DNA of 64,000 nucleotides, from the NCBI RefSeq assembly GCF_001500315.1, contig NZ_LLER01000007.1, positions 62,001 through 126,000 of the forward strand, read 5' to 3'. Positions 52,762 to 62,011 of the stretch are shown in pieces. A model generated the notes under the pieces. It did no database searches. It saw only the letters and a list, made by a program, of their open reading frames with translations, and was not told the origin of the DNA. The translations under genes were made by a program, and so were the position numbers. This DNA is from Staphylococcus auricularis (GTDB lineage: Bacteria > Bacillota > Bacilli > Staphylococcales > Staphylococcaceae). The stretch's first letter is position 1; every line of letters begins with the position of its first letter.

Positions 52762-52790
52762 ATATTATTGAAAACGATTCTCAAAGTCAA
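52762..52790 (-). promoter_or_regulatory. Promoter with Fur box for the NEAT operon
   Basis: On the minus strand, TTGACT (52790-52785), a 17-bp spacer and TAATAT (52767-52762). The spacer holds TGAGAATCGTTTTCA, matching 11 of 14 defined positions of the Fur box TGATAATNATTATCA. Iron repression by Fur is therefore expected. A half-like copy (TGAAAACGATTT) lies at 52808-52819. Confidence 0.82.
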
Positions 52791-52964
52791 CAAAATTTTT
52801 AATAGTTTGAAAACGATTTAGGCATTGTCATGACGGGTATTTAACTACTTCATGAGATCCATTAAGGATTAAGGTACTTTTTATATATAAAAATAAATAG
52901 TCTACAACATAGAATTAACCACTTTAACCTCTTGTTTTAATAAGAATTGGGAAACCTGTTAAAA

Positions 52965-52980
52965 TGTTTCACGTTAAACA
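52965..52980. promoter_or_regulatory. parS-like ParB-binding site
   Basis: TGTTTCACGTTAAACA differs at one position (G11 to T) from parS TGTTNCACGTGAAACA and is embedded in a 24-bp inverted repeat with one interruption. Noncoding, between the NEAT operon promoter and drp35, about 10 kb from oriC. No other gene or signal is seen in the rest of 52820-53160 apart from the expected drp35 promoter. Confidence 0.75.
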
Positions 52981-53160
52981 TTTTGAGGGAAGGTTTCATT
53001 TTCTAAAAATGTGTGACTGCGGGCATGTTTAAAAGTGAAAAATAAAACGGAGGTCTCTCTGAGGGAATACTTCAACACGCCATCGTGATAGAGTTATTTT
53101 AAGTTGATATTTAAATACGATATAATTAAGCAAATGATGACGTGAAATGGAGGAGAAAAT

Positions 53161-54132
53161 ATGACTGAAGAAGCTAAACCAGCTTTAAGCTATGACAAAG
53201 TGAAAAGTGTGGTCCCTTTTGCGAATGGAGAAGATCAAATTCAAACTGTAACAGCTGAACCGTGGCTTAAAATTGCAGATGAAGGTGTACAGTTAGAAGG
53301 ATTGTGCTTCGATAGAGAAGAAAACTTGTATTTATGTGAAGTATTCGGTGGTAAAATCTACCGCGTTGATCTACCTGAAAAAACAGTTTCAAATGTCTTT
53401 ACCTCAACAAAAGAAAAACCCGCTTCAGTAAAAATTCATAAAGATGGTCGTCTATTTATCAGTTATTTAGGTGACTTCAAAAGTTCAGGTGGCATCTATG
53501 CCGTAAAACCAGATGGTTCCGCATTTGACGATATCATTTCTGATATCAATACAGAATATTGTGTGGATGATTTAGTATTTGATAGTAAAGGTGGTTTCTA
53601 CTTTACTGACTTTAGAGGCTATTCAACTAATCCAATCGGTGGTGTTTATTACGTTGATCCAGACTATCAATCTGTGACACCTGTGATTCAAAATATCGCA
53701 GTCGCAAATGGTGTCGCGTTAAGTAAAGATGAACGTGTGCTCTGGGTAACAGAAACGAATGCGAATCGACTACATCGTATTGAGTTAGAAGATGACGGCG
53801 TGACTGTTGCCCCATTTGGTGCCTCTATACCATATCGTTTCACAGGGCATGATGGTCCAGACTCTTGTTGTATCGATGATGACGATAATTTATACGTTGC
53901 AATGTATCAACAAGGTCGTGTAATGATGTTTAACGATCGTGGTAACCCTATCGGACAAATCTTAATTCCAGGGCGTGACGAAGGTCATATGTTACGTTCA
54001 ACGCATCCAGCGTTTATTCCTGGCACAAACCAATTAATTATCTGTTCTAACGATATGGATAATGACGGCGATTCATGGCTGTTTACTGCCCAAGGTTTTG
54101 GTAAAGCGCACAACAGTTATCAATTTCATTAA
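53161..54132 (+). CDS. drp35: Drug-responsive lactonase Drp35 (SMP-30/gluconolactonase family)
   Basis: 323-residue calcium-dependent lactonase with a six-bladed propeller. Strongly similar to S. aureus Drp35 as remembered: [102 protein letters not shown]. In S. aureus its expression is induced by cell-wall antibiotics and detergents. ATG 53161 follows GGAGGAG. Single gene ended by a bidirectional terminator. Confidence 0.95.
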   Translation: MTEEAKPALSYDKVKSVVPFANGEDQIQTVTAEPWLKIADEGVQLEGLCFDREENLYLCEVFGGKIYRVDLPEKTVSNVFTSTKEKPASVKIHKDGRLFISYLGDFKSSGGIYAVKPDGSAFDDIISDINTEYCVDDLVFDSKGGFYFTDFRGYSTNPIGGVYYVDPDYQSVTPVIQNIAVANGVALSKDERVLWVTETNANRLHRIELEDDGVTVAPFGASIPYRFTGHDGPDSCCIDDDDNLYVAMYQQGRVMMFNDRGNPIGQILIPGRDEGHMLRSTHPAFIPGTNQLIICSNDMDNDGDSWLFTAQGFGKAHNSYQFH

Positions 54133-54158
54133 TGACAAATGATTATATTAAAACTTAA

Positions 54159-54195
54159 AAAAGAGGCAAGGATTATGACATCCTTGCCTCTTTTT
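54159..54195. terminator. Bidirectional terminator between drp35 and the TM2 gene
   Basis: AAAAGAGGCAAGGA and TCCTTGCCTCTTTT form a 14-bp perfect stem with T-runs on both strands. Confidence 0.92.
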
Positions 54196-54199
54196 ATAG

Positions 54200-54454
54200 T
54201 TAATTTGGATGGTTACACATACCAGGAATAAGGAATATGTCTACGATTAACCATAGCCATAGTATAGGTAGAATGATGTGACCTATGAGAATCACTGTGG
54301 TTGCGTATCCGATCAGTGCGAGTAATAGCTGAATCACTGCTGTACCGTTTTTACCGCAGTAGAAGCGGTGGACACCTAATTGTCCTAGAAAGAACCATAA
54401 TACATAAGCGATCACCTTGTTACGTGGTTCGGGTTGAGCATTTTGTTGTGCCAT
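54200..54454 (-). CDS. TM2-domain membrane protein
   Basis: 84 residues with two transmembrane helices and the TM2 hallmark LWFFLGQLGVHRFYCGKNGTAVIQLLL, then WLWLIVDIFLIPGMC. ATG 54454 lies 7 nt after GAGGGATC. Monocistronic. The family is widespread and of uncertain function. Confidence 0.88.
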   Translation of the reverse strand: MAQQNAQPEPRNKVIAYVLWFFLGQLGVHRFYCGKNGTAVIQLLLALIGYATTVILIGHIILPILWLWLIVDIFLIPGMCNHPN

Positions 54455-54575
54455 GATTGATCCCTCACTATAATGATTATTTTTATTTATATTCTCTATT
54501 AAAATGTGAATTAAACATCAGTATTGTATTATTGATGTATTCAAAAATTAATCATAACAAATTTTAACAAAACTA

Positions 54576-55577
54576 TCATTTTAATGCTTTACTAAACGTA
54601 TGGTACAAGGCTTTAGCTTCATTGGCATCATCTGTACCATAAATATTCATCCGACCATCACGGAATAATGTCAGCTGATAATCATCGTAACGCATTAATT
54701 TCACATAGTCGTTTTGTTTAGTAATTTTTCCTGGGAAATAATCGGCATAATCAAATACGGTAGAATCAAAACGGCACAAGAATGTACGTCCACATAATTT
54801 TTGTAGATGCTGTTGCTGTGGTTGATTTAACAATTCATAATTTCCTTGTTCACAAACAGGACAATCCGCTTGTTTTAACACATCGATATTCATCGTTTGA
54901 TAGCGCAACTGAAAAGCATCTAACATGATTAATTTTTTAGAGAAACCGTGACCACTCACAAAGCGCATGAGTTCACTTACTTCGGTACTCGCAACTTGGT
55001 AAATCGCAGGTGGAATGACCCCATTAATCGCACAGCTTTCGCCTGTTTCAGGCATCGTACCGAGTACACATTTTAAACAAGGGCCTGTAAAGTCAATCGC
55101 ATACACGGTGCCTTTACTTCCTACAGCAGCACCATAAATCCACGGAATGTGGTGTTTATGGCATGCTTCGTTGATTAAATAGCGGATTTCAAAATGATCC
55201 ATGCCATCTAATACAATGTCGGGTTGGTGCTCAGTTAATAGTGCTTCGATGTTTGTTGGAGTTAACTCTTGATAGAGTGGGGTCACTGTGACCTCCTCAT
55301 TAATACGTTGTAATTTCTCTGTTAACGCAGTCACTTTTGGTCGCAATTGTTCTGCATCATCTTCATCATATAACGCTTGGCGATGTAGATTAGAGCGTTC
55401 CACAATATCCATATCAATGATCGTGAGTTGACCGATGCCCATTCGTACTAAGAGTTCAGCAATATGGCTGCCTAACGCACCTGCACCCATGACCATGACA
55501 TGTGTTTGCATCAATTGTTGTTGACCCGCTTCACCAAACGGCGCATAACGCACCTGGCGATTATACCGATCAATCAT
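54576..55577 (-). CDS. thiF: ThiS adenylyltransferase ThiF (MoeB/ThiF family)
   Basis: 333 residues. Adenylates the C-terminus of ThiS so that sulfur can be loaded for thiazole synthesis. E1-like domain with ATP-binding [15 protein letters not shown] (about 30-45), [13 protein letters not shown] and zinc ligands CLKC and CPVC; an extra C-terminal segment of about 80 residues (from about 255) extends beyond the basic domain. ATG overlaps the thiG stop by 4 nt. Last gene of the operon. Confidence 0.92.
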   Translation of the reverse strand: MIDRYNRQVRYAPFGEAGQQQLMQTHVMVMGAGALGSHIAELLVRMGIGQLTIIDMDIVERSNLHRQALYDEDDAEQLRPKVTALTEKLQRINEEVTVTPLYQELTPTNIEALLTEHQPDIVLDGMDHFEIRYLINEACHKHHIPWIYGAAVGSKGTVYAIDFTGPCLKCVLGTMPETGESCAINGVIPPAIYQVASTEVSELMRFVSGHGFSKKLIMLDAFQLRYQTMNIDVLKQADCPVCEQGNYELLNQPQQQHLQKLCGRTFLCRFDSTVFDYADYFPGKITKQNDYVKLMRYDDYQLTLFRDGRMNIYGTDDANEAKALYHTFSKALK

Positions 55578-56341
55578 AAGAACCCGATACCTTCTGTCGG
55601 ACTAGATGCTTCTGCCGTATATTTCACTGGGATACGTCCAGCTTCGTAGCTCAAACGGCCCGCTTGAATACCGAGTTTCATCGCTTCAGCCATTTTAACA
55701 GGATCTTCTGCTTTAGAGATTGCAGAATTAAGTAAGATACCATCTGCACCTAATTCCATAACTTGGCAAGCATCTTTTGGTGAACCGATACCTGCATCTA
55801 CAATGACAGGTACATTCACACGTTCTACGATGTAACGTAAATTCAACGGATTGTTGATACCGCGTCCAGTTCCGATTGGTGAAGCAAGTGGCATGACTGC
55901 ATGTACACCTAGTTCTTCTAAACGTTTGGCTAATACGACATCATTAGAAATATAAGGACAGACAATAAAGCCTTTATCTAATAAAATTTTACATGTTTCG
56001 TAAGTTGCGAATGGATCTGGAAGTAGTGTATCATCGTCACCAATAATTTCTACTTTGATCATGTCACATACGCCAGCATGGTCTGCAATTTCTGCAATGC
56101 GCAACGCTTCTTCAGTCGTTTTAGCTCCTGCTGTATTCGGGAATGTCACAAATTTTGATAAGTCCACATCAGCAAGTGGATTAGGTAAATTTTTGTCATA
56201 AAGGTTCATACGGCGTACAGCGAAGGTTAACACGTCTGTTTCAGAAGCTTGAATCGCTTTTGATTGTGTTTCTTCATCCGCAAATTTACCAGTACCTAAT
56301 AATAAGCGTGAATTTAATTTAAATGGTCCAATGTTTAACAT
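55574..56341 (-). CDS. thiG: Thiazole synthase ThiG
   Basis: 255 residues from ATG 56341 ([20 protein letters not shown]), just after the thiS stop; the longer frame to 56356 is rejected. TIM-barrel enzyme condensing deoxyxylulose phosphate, dehydroglycine and ThiS thiocarboxylate. Visible features: [25 protein letters not shown]-like KVEIIGDD with the Schiff-base Lys, [12 protein letters not shown], and [11 protein letters not shown]. Confidence 0.96.
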   Translation of the reverse strand: MLNIGPFKLNSRLLLGTGKFADEETQSKAIQASETDVLTFAVRRMNLYDKNLPNPLADVDLSKFVTFPNTAGAKTTEEALRIAEIADHAGVCDMIKVEIIGDDDTLLPDPFATYETCKILLDKGFIVCPYISNDVVLAKRLEELGVHAVMPLASPIGTGRGINNPLNLRYIVERVNVPVIVDAGIGSPKDACQVMELGADGILLNSAISKAEDPVKMAEAMKLGIQAGRLSYEAGRIPVKYTAEASSPTEGIGFL

Positions 56342-56342
56342 A

Positions 56343-56543
56343 TTAACCGCCTCCAACTAATTCTAGTAATTCTAACGTATCTGCATCTTTGACGATGCGT
56401 TGATCAAATTGATCTTTTTTAATTAAATCCTTATTGTGTTCGACGATGATGCGTTGTCGATCTAACTCTAAATGTGTGATGATGTCATCTACAGATAATT
56501 CATGATCAAACGTAAATTCATCTCCGTTAATTGTGCATTTCAT
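56343..56543 (-). CDS. thiS: Sulfur carrier protein ThiS
   Basis: 66 residues from ATG 56543 ([16 protein letters not shown]), after GAGGTGAACGCC. Ubiquitin-like fold ending in the required Gly-Gly (LVGGG), which becomes the thiocarboxylate. It overlaps the end of thiO by 17 nt. The longer frame to 56612 is inside thiO and is not the true start. Confidence 0.95.
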   Translation of the reverse strand: MKCTINGDEFTFDHELSVDDIITHLELDRQRIIVEHNKDLIKKDQFDQRIVKDADTLELLELVGGG

Positions 56544-57651
56544 GGCGTTCACCTCGCTTAAATTGAAAATCTGTGAATGATTCTGGACGTTCATGGTTGA
56601 GCACCCATTCACTCATTAACTGACCGATTAAAGGTGAGAGCAGGATGCCGTTCCGATAATGTCCAGTGATGACGAATAAACCAGGTTGTATTTCATCCAT
56701 AATCGGCTGTTCATTCCGTGTATAAGGTCGAATACCTGACCACGTTTTCAATATCTGACTCTGCGCGATGTCTGGAATATGTTTAATTGTATGTGACAAG
56801 AGCCAATCCTTACCTTCGTTAGAGACGCCAACCGAATAATCATTTACATAACTGGTTGCACCGATGAGGAAGCGGTGTTTTGCTTTCGGAACGATATAAC
56901 AACCATTGGTCATAAAGATGGTTGTGTCTAATTTGAGATCTTTATGTTCCACAAGTACGACTTCCCCTTTCACGCCTGTGACGGCTTTATCGAGTTCAGG
57001 TTCATTTACCAACTCGTTACTCCAAGCTCCGCCTGCGACGATGACTTGTTTTGCGGTCAGGATACCATGTTGATCAGTATGAACTTGATATCCTGTATCT
57101 TTCGCTTCGACTTGCGTCACTTCTGTTTGATAATAGCGCTCCACACCATTTTGAATGATCGATTTCAGTAATGCTTTCGTATACTTATTCGCATTGATTT
57201 GATGATCGGTTGGAATATGCATTGCTGCTAGGTGAGGTGCTGTTACGGTATGGTGAGTAATGTCACTGAGCTCATGTTCAGAGAGCAGTCTTACCGCAGG
57301 GTGATAACTGTGTAGAAAAGCTTGTTGTTGTAAGACTTGCTCGTTATCTTCTGGCGCTGCTGCTAACTTAATTAACCCACTTTGTTGATATTCGATATCT
57401 ATCCCTGTCTGTTGTTTTAATTCTGCTTGAAGCGGTTCGAATAAACGTTGAGCTCTCAGTGCAAGACGAAACAGGGTGCTGTCATAGGTGAATTCGTTTT
57501 GTGCACCTAACATACCGCCAGCTTTATAAGAAGCATGCATACCTGGGATATCTCGATCGATGACTACGATATTGAGATCAGATTCACTGAGTGATTTGGC
57601 GACAGATAAACCCATCACTCCAGAACCTATAATGATTACGTCATACATCAT
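56527..57651 (-). CDS. thiO: Glycine oxidase ThiO
   Basis: 374 residues. FAD-dependent oxidase supplying dehydroglycine for thiazole synthesis. N-terminal dinucleotide fold VIIIGSGVMGLSVAKSL and C-terminal FVITGHYRNGILLSP. The use of ThiO rather than ThiH indicates the aerobic Bacillus-type route. ATG 57651 overlaps the tenI stop (ATGA). Confidence 0.94.
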   Translation of the reverse strand: MMYDVIIIGSGVMGLSVAKSLSESDLNIVVIDRDIPGMHASYKAGGMLGAQNEFTYDSTLFRLALRAQRLFEPLQAELKQQTGIDIEYQQSGLIKLAAAPEDNEQVLQQQAFLHSYHPAVRLLSEHELSDITHHTVTAPHLAAMHIPTDHQINANKYTKALLKSIIQNGVERYYQTEVTQVEAKDTGYQVHTDQHGILTAKQVIVAGGAWSNELVNEPELDKAVTGVKGEVVLVEHKDLKLDTTIFMTNGCYIVPKAKHRFLIGATSYVNDYSVGVSNEGKDWLLSHTIKHIPDIAQSQILKTWSGIRPYTRNEQPIMDEIQPGLFVITGHYRNGILLSPLIGQLMSEWVLNHERPESFTDFQFKRGERHEMHN

Positions 57652-58229
57652 TTATGCCACGCCTTTCTTAAATCAGTAAGCGTCGTCAAGTTTTGAGTGG
57701 CAAAGAGAGAAATCGCTGCAATACCACTAAAACCGCTTGGCACTTGATTGATTGTTTTCGTATTAATACCACCTAACGCGATGATTGGAATGTCTTGAAT
57801 CTCGAGTGCTGCTTGTATTTCAGTCTCACTTCTTGGAGCCTGACCTGGTTTTGAAGCTGTGTTAAAAAGATGGCCGAATAACACAAAGTCTAGTTGGTCA
57901 TTACTTGCTTGCTGGATACTTGTTGCGTGGTGAGTCGCTTGGCTGACAATCACATCTGGATGTTGCTGTTTATACCGTGCTGCACGTGGATCACCTTCTC
58001 GAAAATGAATACCAGTCAAATGACACTGTGCTAACACTTTTTCATCACTATGTATCATCAATTTATCTTTGGGAAAGCCATGAGCGAGGGCTTGGTTTAC
58101 CCAATGAACGAGTGATTTTGTATCCATTGGTGTACGTAGGATTAGATAGTCAATGGCAGGTGCAATGGCTGTATAGTGTTTCGCATCCGCTTCAGTAAGT
58201 GCTTGATAACGGGTAATAGCTACGAACAT
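57648..58229 (-). CDS. tenI: Thiazole tautomerase TenI (ThiE-like fold)
   Basis: 193-residue TIM-barrel protein of the ThiE/TenI family. Shows VNQALAHGFPKDKLMIHS, GIHFREGDPRA, VSQATHHATSIQQA, DFVLFGHLFNTASKPG and ALGGINTKTI. In Bacillus-type tenI-thiOSGF operons, TenI aromatises the thiazole product of ThiG; it is shorter than ThiE and lacks the full phosphate-site set. First gene after the TPP riboswitch. Confidence 0.9.
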   Translation of the reverse strand: MFVAITRYQALTEADAKHYTAIAPAIDYLILRTPMDTKSLVHWVNQALAHGFPKDKLMIHSDEKVLAQCHLTGIHFREGDPRAARYKQQHPDVIVSQATHHATSIQQASNDQLDFVLFGHLFNTASKPGQAPRSETEIQAALEIQDIPIIALGGINTKTINQVPSGFSGIAAISLFATQNLTTLTDLRKAWHK

Positions 58230-58244
58230 TTTAAATCACTCCAA

Positions 58245-58283
58245 ATAAAAAAACGTTATTTTCCTCAGTAGGAAAATAACGTT
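58245..58283 (-). terminator. Riboswitch-linked terminator before tenI
   Basis: On the minus strand AACGTTATTTTCC - TACTGA - GGAAAATAACGTT, a perfect 13-bp stem, is followed by seven T residues, 16 bp before the tenI start. It is the expected expression platform of the TPP riboswitch. Confidence 0.93.
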
Positions 58284-58310
58284 GAGATCGATGTTATATA
58301 TTGATGAAAA

Positions 58311-58403
58311 CGACACTTTCCTACGCCAGTATAAACTGGATCAGGTTCCAGGAATCCCAAAGTCGCTACTTTAATCTCAGCCTTTAACAAAGGCACTTCC
58401 AGT
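58311..58403 (-). promoter_or_regulatory. TPP (thi-box) riboswitch
   Basis: On the minus strand the conserved blocks CTGGAAGTGCC, GGCTGAGATTAAAG, GGAACCTGATCCAGTT and TACTGGCGTAGGAAAG occur in the thi-box order. Followed 28 bp later by an intrinsic terminator, so thiamine pyrophosphate should shut off tenI-thiOSGF. Confidence 0.96.
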
Positions 58404-58513
58404 GGTTTTATACTCTATTTAATTTGTTTCTATCAAAAAGATAGCGCTAACGTATTTGACAGTTATAATATATCGCAATGGTGATAGCGTTGCAAGCTAG
58501 GCGTCATGTTATT

Positions 58514-60019
58514 TTACACCTCAGAGTGTTGTGCTGTGGATAATTGAAGCAGTTGTTTTGTCAGCGGCTGGGTGTGTTCATAAACACTTTGATAGATGTC
58601 AAAATAACGCATATAGTTATCGTGATTGGCTTGATTTGGCGTGAACGACTTGTCGTATTCAATCCATGTATTGACGCATGATTCAATACTCTCAAACCAA
58701 CCAACGCCCTTCGCTGCGATCATCGCTGCGCCCATCGAAGGACCTTCTTCGTATTTCAATTTACTGACGTGTGTATTGAACACGTCGGCTTGTAATTGTA
58801 ACCAGAATTCACTTTTTGCGCCGCCACCAATAGAAACGATATGGGACACATCTTTTCCAAGTGATCGGATATATTCCACTGCGTCATACAGTGAATAGGT
58901 AATACCTTCGATGACTGCTCGTGCTAAATCAGCAGAAGTATGTAAATGACTAAGCCCGATAAAGCTACCTCGAATGGAAGCATCGCCATGAGGTGTTCGT
59001 TCTCCTGATAAGTAAGGTGTAAATACAAGCCCTCGTGCGCCTATCGTAGACCGACTCGCAAGTTCAACGATATTGCTAAAGCTGGTATCAGGTAAAACCG
59101 TTTGTTTAAACCAACTGAGACTGTCCCCTGCTGCCAATGTGACAGCCATTGCGTAAGACATATCATCGACACTATGTTGGAATAAATGAATGTTACGGCG
59201 ATAAGTTGTTTCATGTTCGTCATCACAAATTAAAAAGACGCCAGAGGTACCAATACTGCACAGCGCTTCGCCATTACGAATGACGCCTGCCCCTACAGCA
59301 CCTGCTGCATTGTCGCCACCGCCCGCAAAGACAGCCACATGATTATTTAGTCCTAGTTCATCGGCAACATTCGGTTTGATTGTACCTACACATTGTTGTG
59401 AAGAGACGAGTTCAGGATAAATATCGTGAATTCCAAACTGTTCACCGATGGATTTGTCCCATGTCTTGGTATCTGGGTCGAGTAGTAATGTGCTAGAAGC
59501 ATCTGCATATTCCATGTGAAGTTCTCCGGTTAAAGCGAAGCGCACATAATCTTTGGGCAATAAAAAGACACTCACTTTATGCCAAAGATCCGGTTCGTTT
59601 TGTTGGACCCACAACATTTTCGTTAATGTGAACCCTTCTAATACGGGATTGTCTAAAACATAATCTCCAAGTTGTGCTTTGATCGTTTCGCACTGTGGTG
59701 TTGAACGGGTATCGTTCCACAATATCGCATTACGCAGCGGACGGTGACTCTCATCTAGTATGACCAGACTATGCATTTGGCCAGAAAATGAAATACCTTC
59801 GATTTTTGTATGGTCAATCGAAGGATCGTCGACTAATTTACGTATGTTAGCTTTAGTAGCTGCTACCCACGCGTCAGGATGTTGTTCACTGTAACCTGAT
59901 TGTTGATGTTCTATAGTTAAAGGTTCACTGACACTCGCGAGTACTGTACCTTGTTGATTAACAGCTATGGTTTTAACTGAGCTTGTACCGATATCGATAC
60001 CTAATACAATGTTATCCAT
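58514..60019 (-). CDS. xylB: Xylulokinase (FGGY carbohydrate kinase)
   Basis: 501 residues. FGGY kinase with LGIDIGTSSVKTIA at the start, SGQMHSLVILD, ILWNDTRS, VAVFAGGGDNAAGAVGAGVI, FTPYLSGERTPH and VSIGGGAKSEFW, the pattern of XylB. Phosphorylates D-xylulose. No xylA, xylR or transporter is adjacent, so another pentulose is possible. ATG 60019 lies 8 nt after AAGGAAGAG. Confidence 0.88.
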   Translation of the reverse strand: MDNIVLGIDIGTSSVKTIAVNQQGTVLASVSEPLTIEHQQSGYSEQHPDAWVAATKANIRKLVDDPSIDHTKIEGISFSGQMHSLVILDESHRPLRNAILWNDTRSTPQCETIKAQLGDYVLDNPVLEGFTLTKMLWVQQNEPDLWHKVSVFLLPKDYVRFALTGELHMEYADASSTLLLDPDTKTWDKSIGEQFGIHDIYPELVSSQQCVGTIKPNVADELGLNNHVAVFAGGGDNAAGAVGAGVIRNGEALCSIGTSGVFLICDDEHETTYRRNIHLFQHSVDDMSYAMAVTLAAGDSLSWFKQTVLPDTSFSNIVELASRSTIGARGLVFTPYLSGERTPHGDASIRGSFIGLSHLHTSADLARAVIEGITYSLYDAVEYIRSLGKDVSHIVSIGGGAKSEFWLQLQADVFNTHVSKLKYEEGPSMGAAMIAAKGVGWFESIESCVNTWIEYDKSFTPNQANHDNYMRYFDIYQSVYEHTQPLTKQLLQLSTAQHSEV

Positions 60020-60335
60020 ACATCTCTTCCTTTTTGATCATTCACTCAAATTCTATACGTTTTTACTTTTAAGATATAACAATAAAATTTAACACTTTGC
60101 AAGCTGGAACCGTTATAAGAATAAGATAGATTATAAATGAGATTTAAAAAATAGGGGAGGGGAGATCAAATCTTTAGAAACACTGTCATATCAACTTTTT
60201 AACTCTATAGGTAAGGCTAACGGTTCAGAGAACGAATACAAACAGATGTCTAAATTTAATACGAATATTGTTTATATAACCGTTTTATATAAAAGTCGTG
60301 TTATGATTTGTAGTGAAAAGAAAGGAGCGTGCGTG
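60020..60335. other. Divergent control region between xylB and the Bra/Nsa regulator
   Basis: About 315 bp holding both promoters. AT-rich; no operator or structured RNA is confidently recognised. A GGGGAGGGGAG purine run lies near 60153. Confidence 0.45.
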
Positions 60336-61001
60336 ATGAAAATTCTCATTGTCGAAGACGATTTTACCATTGCTGAAAGTTTACAAAATGAACTTAGTAA
60401 ATGGCACTATGATGTAATGATCGCCGAAGATTTTAATGAAATCATGAGTCTTTTTCAATCATATGACCCACATCTCGTTGTGTTAGATATTACGTTACCA
60501 TCATTTAACGGTTATCATTGGTGCCAAGAAATACGTAAAACGTCCAATGTGCCGATACTCTTTATTAGTTCACAATCGGATGATATGGATAAGATCATGG
60601 CGATACAAATGGGAGCCGATGACTATATCGAAAAGCCGTTTAGTTTATCTCTCGCAACGGCGAAAATCCAAGCGCTCATACGACGGACTTATAATTTTGC
60701 AGTCGACAAAAATGAACTCGAAGTGAAAGGTTGTATCTTATCACTCGATGAAGCAAAAGTGTCATACGAAGATCAAACTGAACAACTATCATTTACAGAA
60801 TTACAAATTCTGTCATTATTATTCCAACATGAAGGTCAGTATGTAAGTCGTACCGCACTCATCGAAAAATGCTGGGAATCTGAGTATTTTATCGATGACA
60901 ATACGCTTGCAGTAAACATGACACGGTTACGTAAGAAATTACGTCGTCTAGGGTTAGAGGACTTTATTCAAACAAAGAAAAATGTAGGGTATAAAGTGTA
61001 G
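60336..61001 (+). CDS. braR: Response regulator BraR (NsaR) of peptide-antibiotic sensing
   Basis: 222-residue OmpR-family regulator from ATG 60336, 8 nt after AAAGGAG; the upstream extension to 60246 is rejected. Receiver Asp in LVVLDITLPSFNG (about 52), Lys in EKPFS; winged helix with LSFTELQILSLL and DDNTLAVNMTRLRKKL. Closely parallels S. aureus BraR/NsaR, which responds to bacitracin and nisin and induces braDE and vraDE. First gene of braRS-braDE. Confidence 0.93.
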   Translation: MKILIVEDDFTIAESLQNELSKWHYDVMIAEDFNEIMSLFQSYDPHLVVLDITLPSFNGYHWCQEIRKTSNVPILFISSQSDDMDKIMAIQMGADDYIEKPFSLSLATAKIQALIRRTYNFAVDKNELEVKGCILSLDEAKVSYEDQTEQLSFTELQILSLLFQHEGQYVSRTALIEKCWESEYFIDDNTLAVNMTRLRKKLRRLGLEDFIQTKKNVGYKV

Positions 61002-61014
61002 GAGCTGGATCGTC

Positions 61015-61908
61015 ATGAAATTTATAAACGAGATTAAAAATGAAATCATCATCGCTATCGGAATTTTAATCCTATTTTTAGTGATCTTTTTCGTGTTTTC
61101 GCTGCCAATGGAGGCTTTCTTTTTAGGGGCTGCTATCGTGCTCTTTATACTAATCATTTACTGGGTCATTCAGTTCATGAATTTTAAAGAAAAATTGCGT
61201 TTGAAAACACAAGTGGATCAATTAGAAGATCAGTTAGAAACGATGCGACGCGAACAAATTGAGTATAAAAATGAAATAGAAGCTTACTTTTTAACGTGGG
61301 TACACCAAATTAAGACGCCGATTACCGCTTCTAAACTATTACTCGAACAAAATCATGAAGATACAGTCAATCGTGTGCGACAAGAAATCTTACAAATTGA
61401 TAACTACACGAACCTTGCACTCAGTTATTTAAAATTAATTAACCAACAGACCGATATGGTATTGATGAAAGTATCGATTGATGACCTAATTCGCACGCTC
61501 ATTAAAAAATATTCAATCCAGTTCATTCAAAACCATACTAAAGTCCATTATGAAAAAGTGACAGATGAAGTGTTAACTGATGCGAAATGGGCTTCGATCA
61601 TGATCGAACAAATTCTCAACAATGCGTTGAAATATGCGAGAGGAAAAGATATATGGATTGATTTTGATTCACAACAAAACCAACTCAAGATTGCGGATAA
61701 CGGTATTGGTATCAGCCAAGCAGATAAACCTAAAATATTTGATCGCGGATATTCCGGCTATAACGGTCGTTTAAATGATAAATCGAGTGGCATTGGGTTA
61801 TTTATCGTGAAACAAATTGCGAATCGTCTTCAACATAAAGTAGAAGTTGAGTCTGAGTTAAATGAAGGGGCGACGTTTACCATCACTTTCCCACAACAAA
61901 CAACGTAA
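61015..61908 (+). CDS. braS: Intramembrane-sensing histidine kinase BraS (NsaS)
   Basis: 297 residues. Two closely spaced transmembrane helices (about 12-60) with almost no extracellular loop, then phospho-acceptor WVHQIKTPITASK (His about 103), N box NNALKYARG, DNGIGIS and GIGLFIVK. The short sensor indicates that it senses flux through the partner ABC transporter rather than ligand directly. It lies 13 nt after braR. Confidence 0.92.
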   Translation: MKFINEIKNEIIIAIGILILFLVIFFVFSLPMEAFFLGAAIVLFILIIYWVIQFMNFKEKLRLKTQVDQLEDQLETMRREQIEYKNEIEAYFLTWVHQIKTPITASKLLLEQNHEDTVNRVRQEILQIDNYTNLALSYLKLINQQTDMVLMKVSIDDLIRTLIKKYSIQFIQNHTKVHYEKVTDEVLTDAKWASIMIEQILNNALKYARGKDIWIDFDSQQNQLKIADNGIGISQADKPKIFDRGYSGYNGRLNDKSSGIGLFIVKQIANRLQHKVEVESELNEGATFTITFPQQTT

Positions 61909-61909
61909 C

Positions 61910-61925
61910 CTTACAATATTGTAAG
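61910..61925. promoter_or_regulatory. 16-bp perfect palindrome upstream of the ABC transporter genes
   Basis: CTTACAATATTGTAAG begins 1 nt after the braS stop and lies about 85 bp before braD. It is a candidate operator for BraR control of the transporter genes. Confidence 0.5.
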
Positions 61926-62011
61926 ACGAGGGTGCCAGATTGAAAGGAATCATAAATGTGCTATAACCGTAAAGGGAGTAACATAGGTATTGAGTAAAAG
62001 GGGCGAGACAG

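Noticed and set aside
52769..52783. Catabolite-responsive element instead of a Fur box in the NEAT promoter
   Set aside because: TGAAAACGATT fits the first part of a cre, but the second half does not, while the palindrome fits a Fur box and NEAT proteins are iron regulated.
58535..58543. Single DnaA box in xylB
   Set aside because: An isolated TTATCCACA match in coding sequence is expected by chance in AT-rich DNA.
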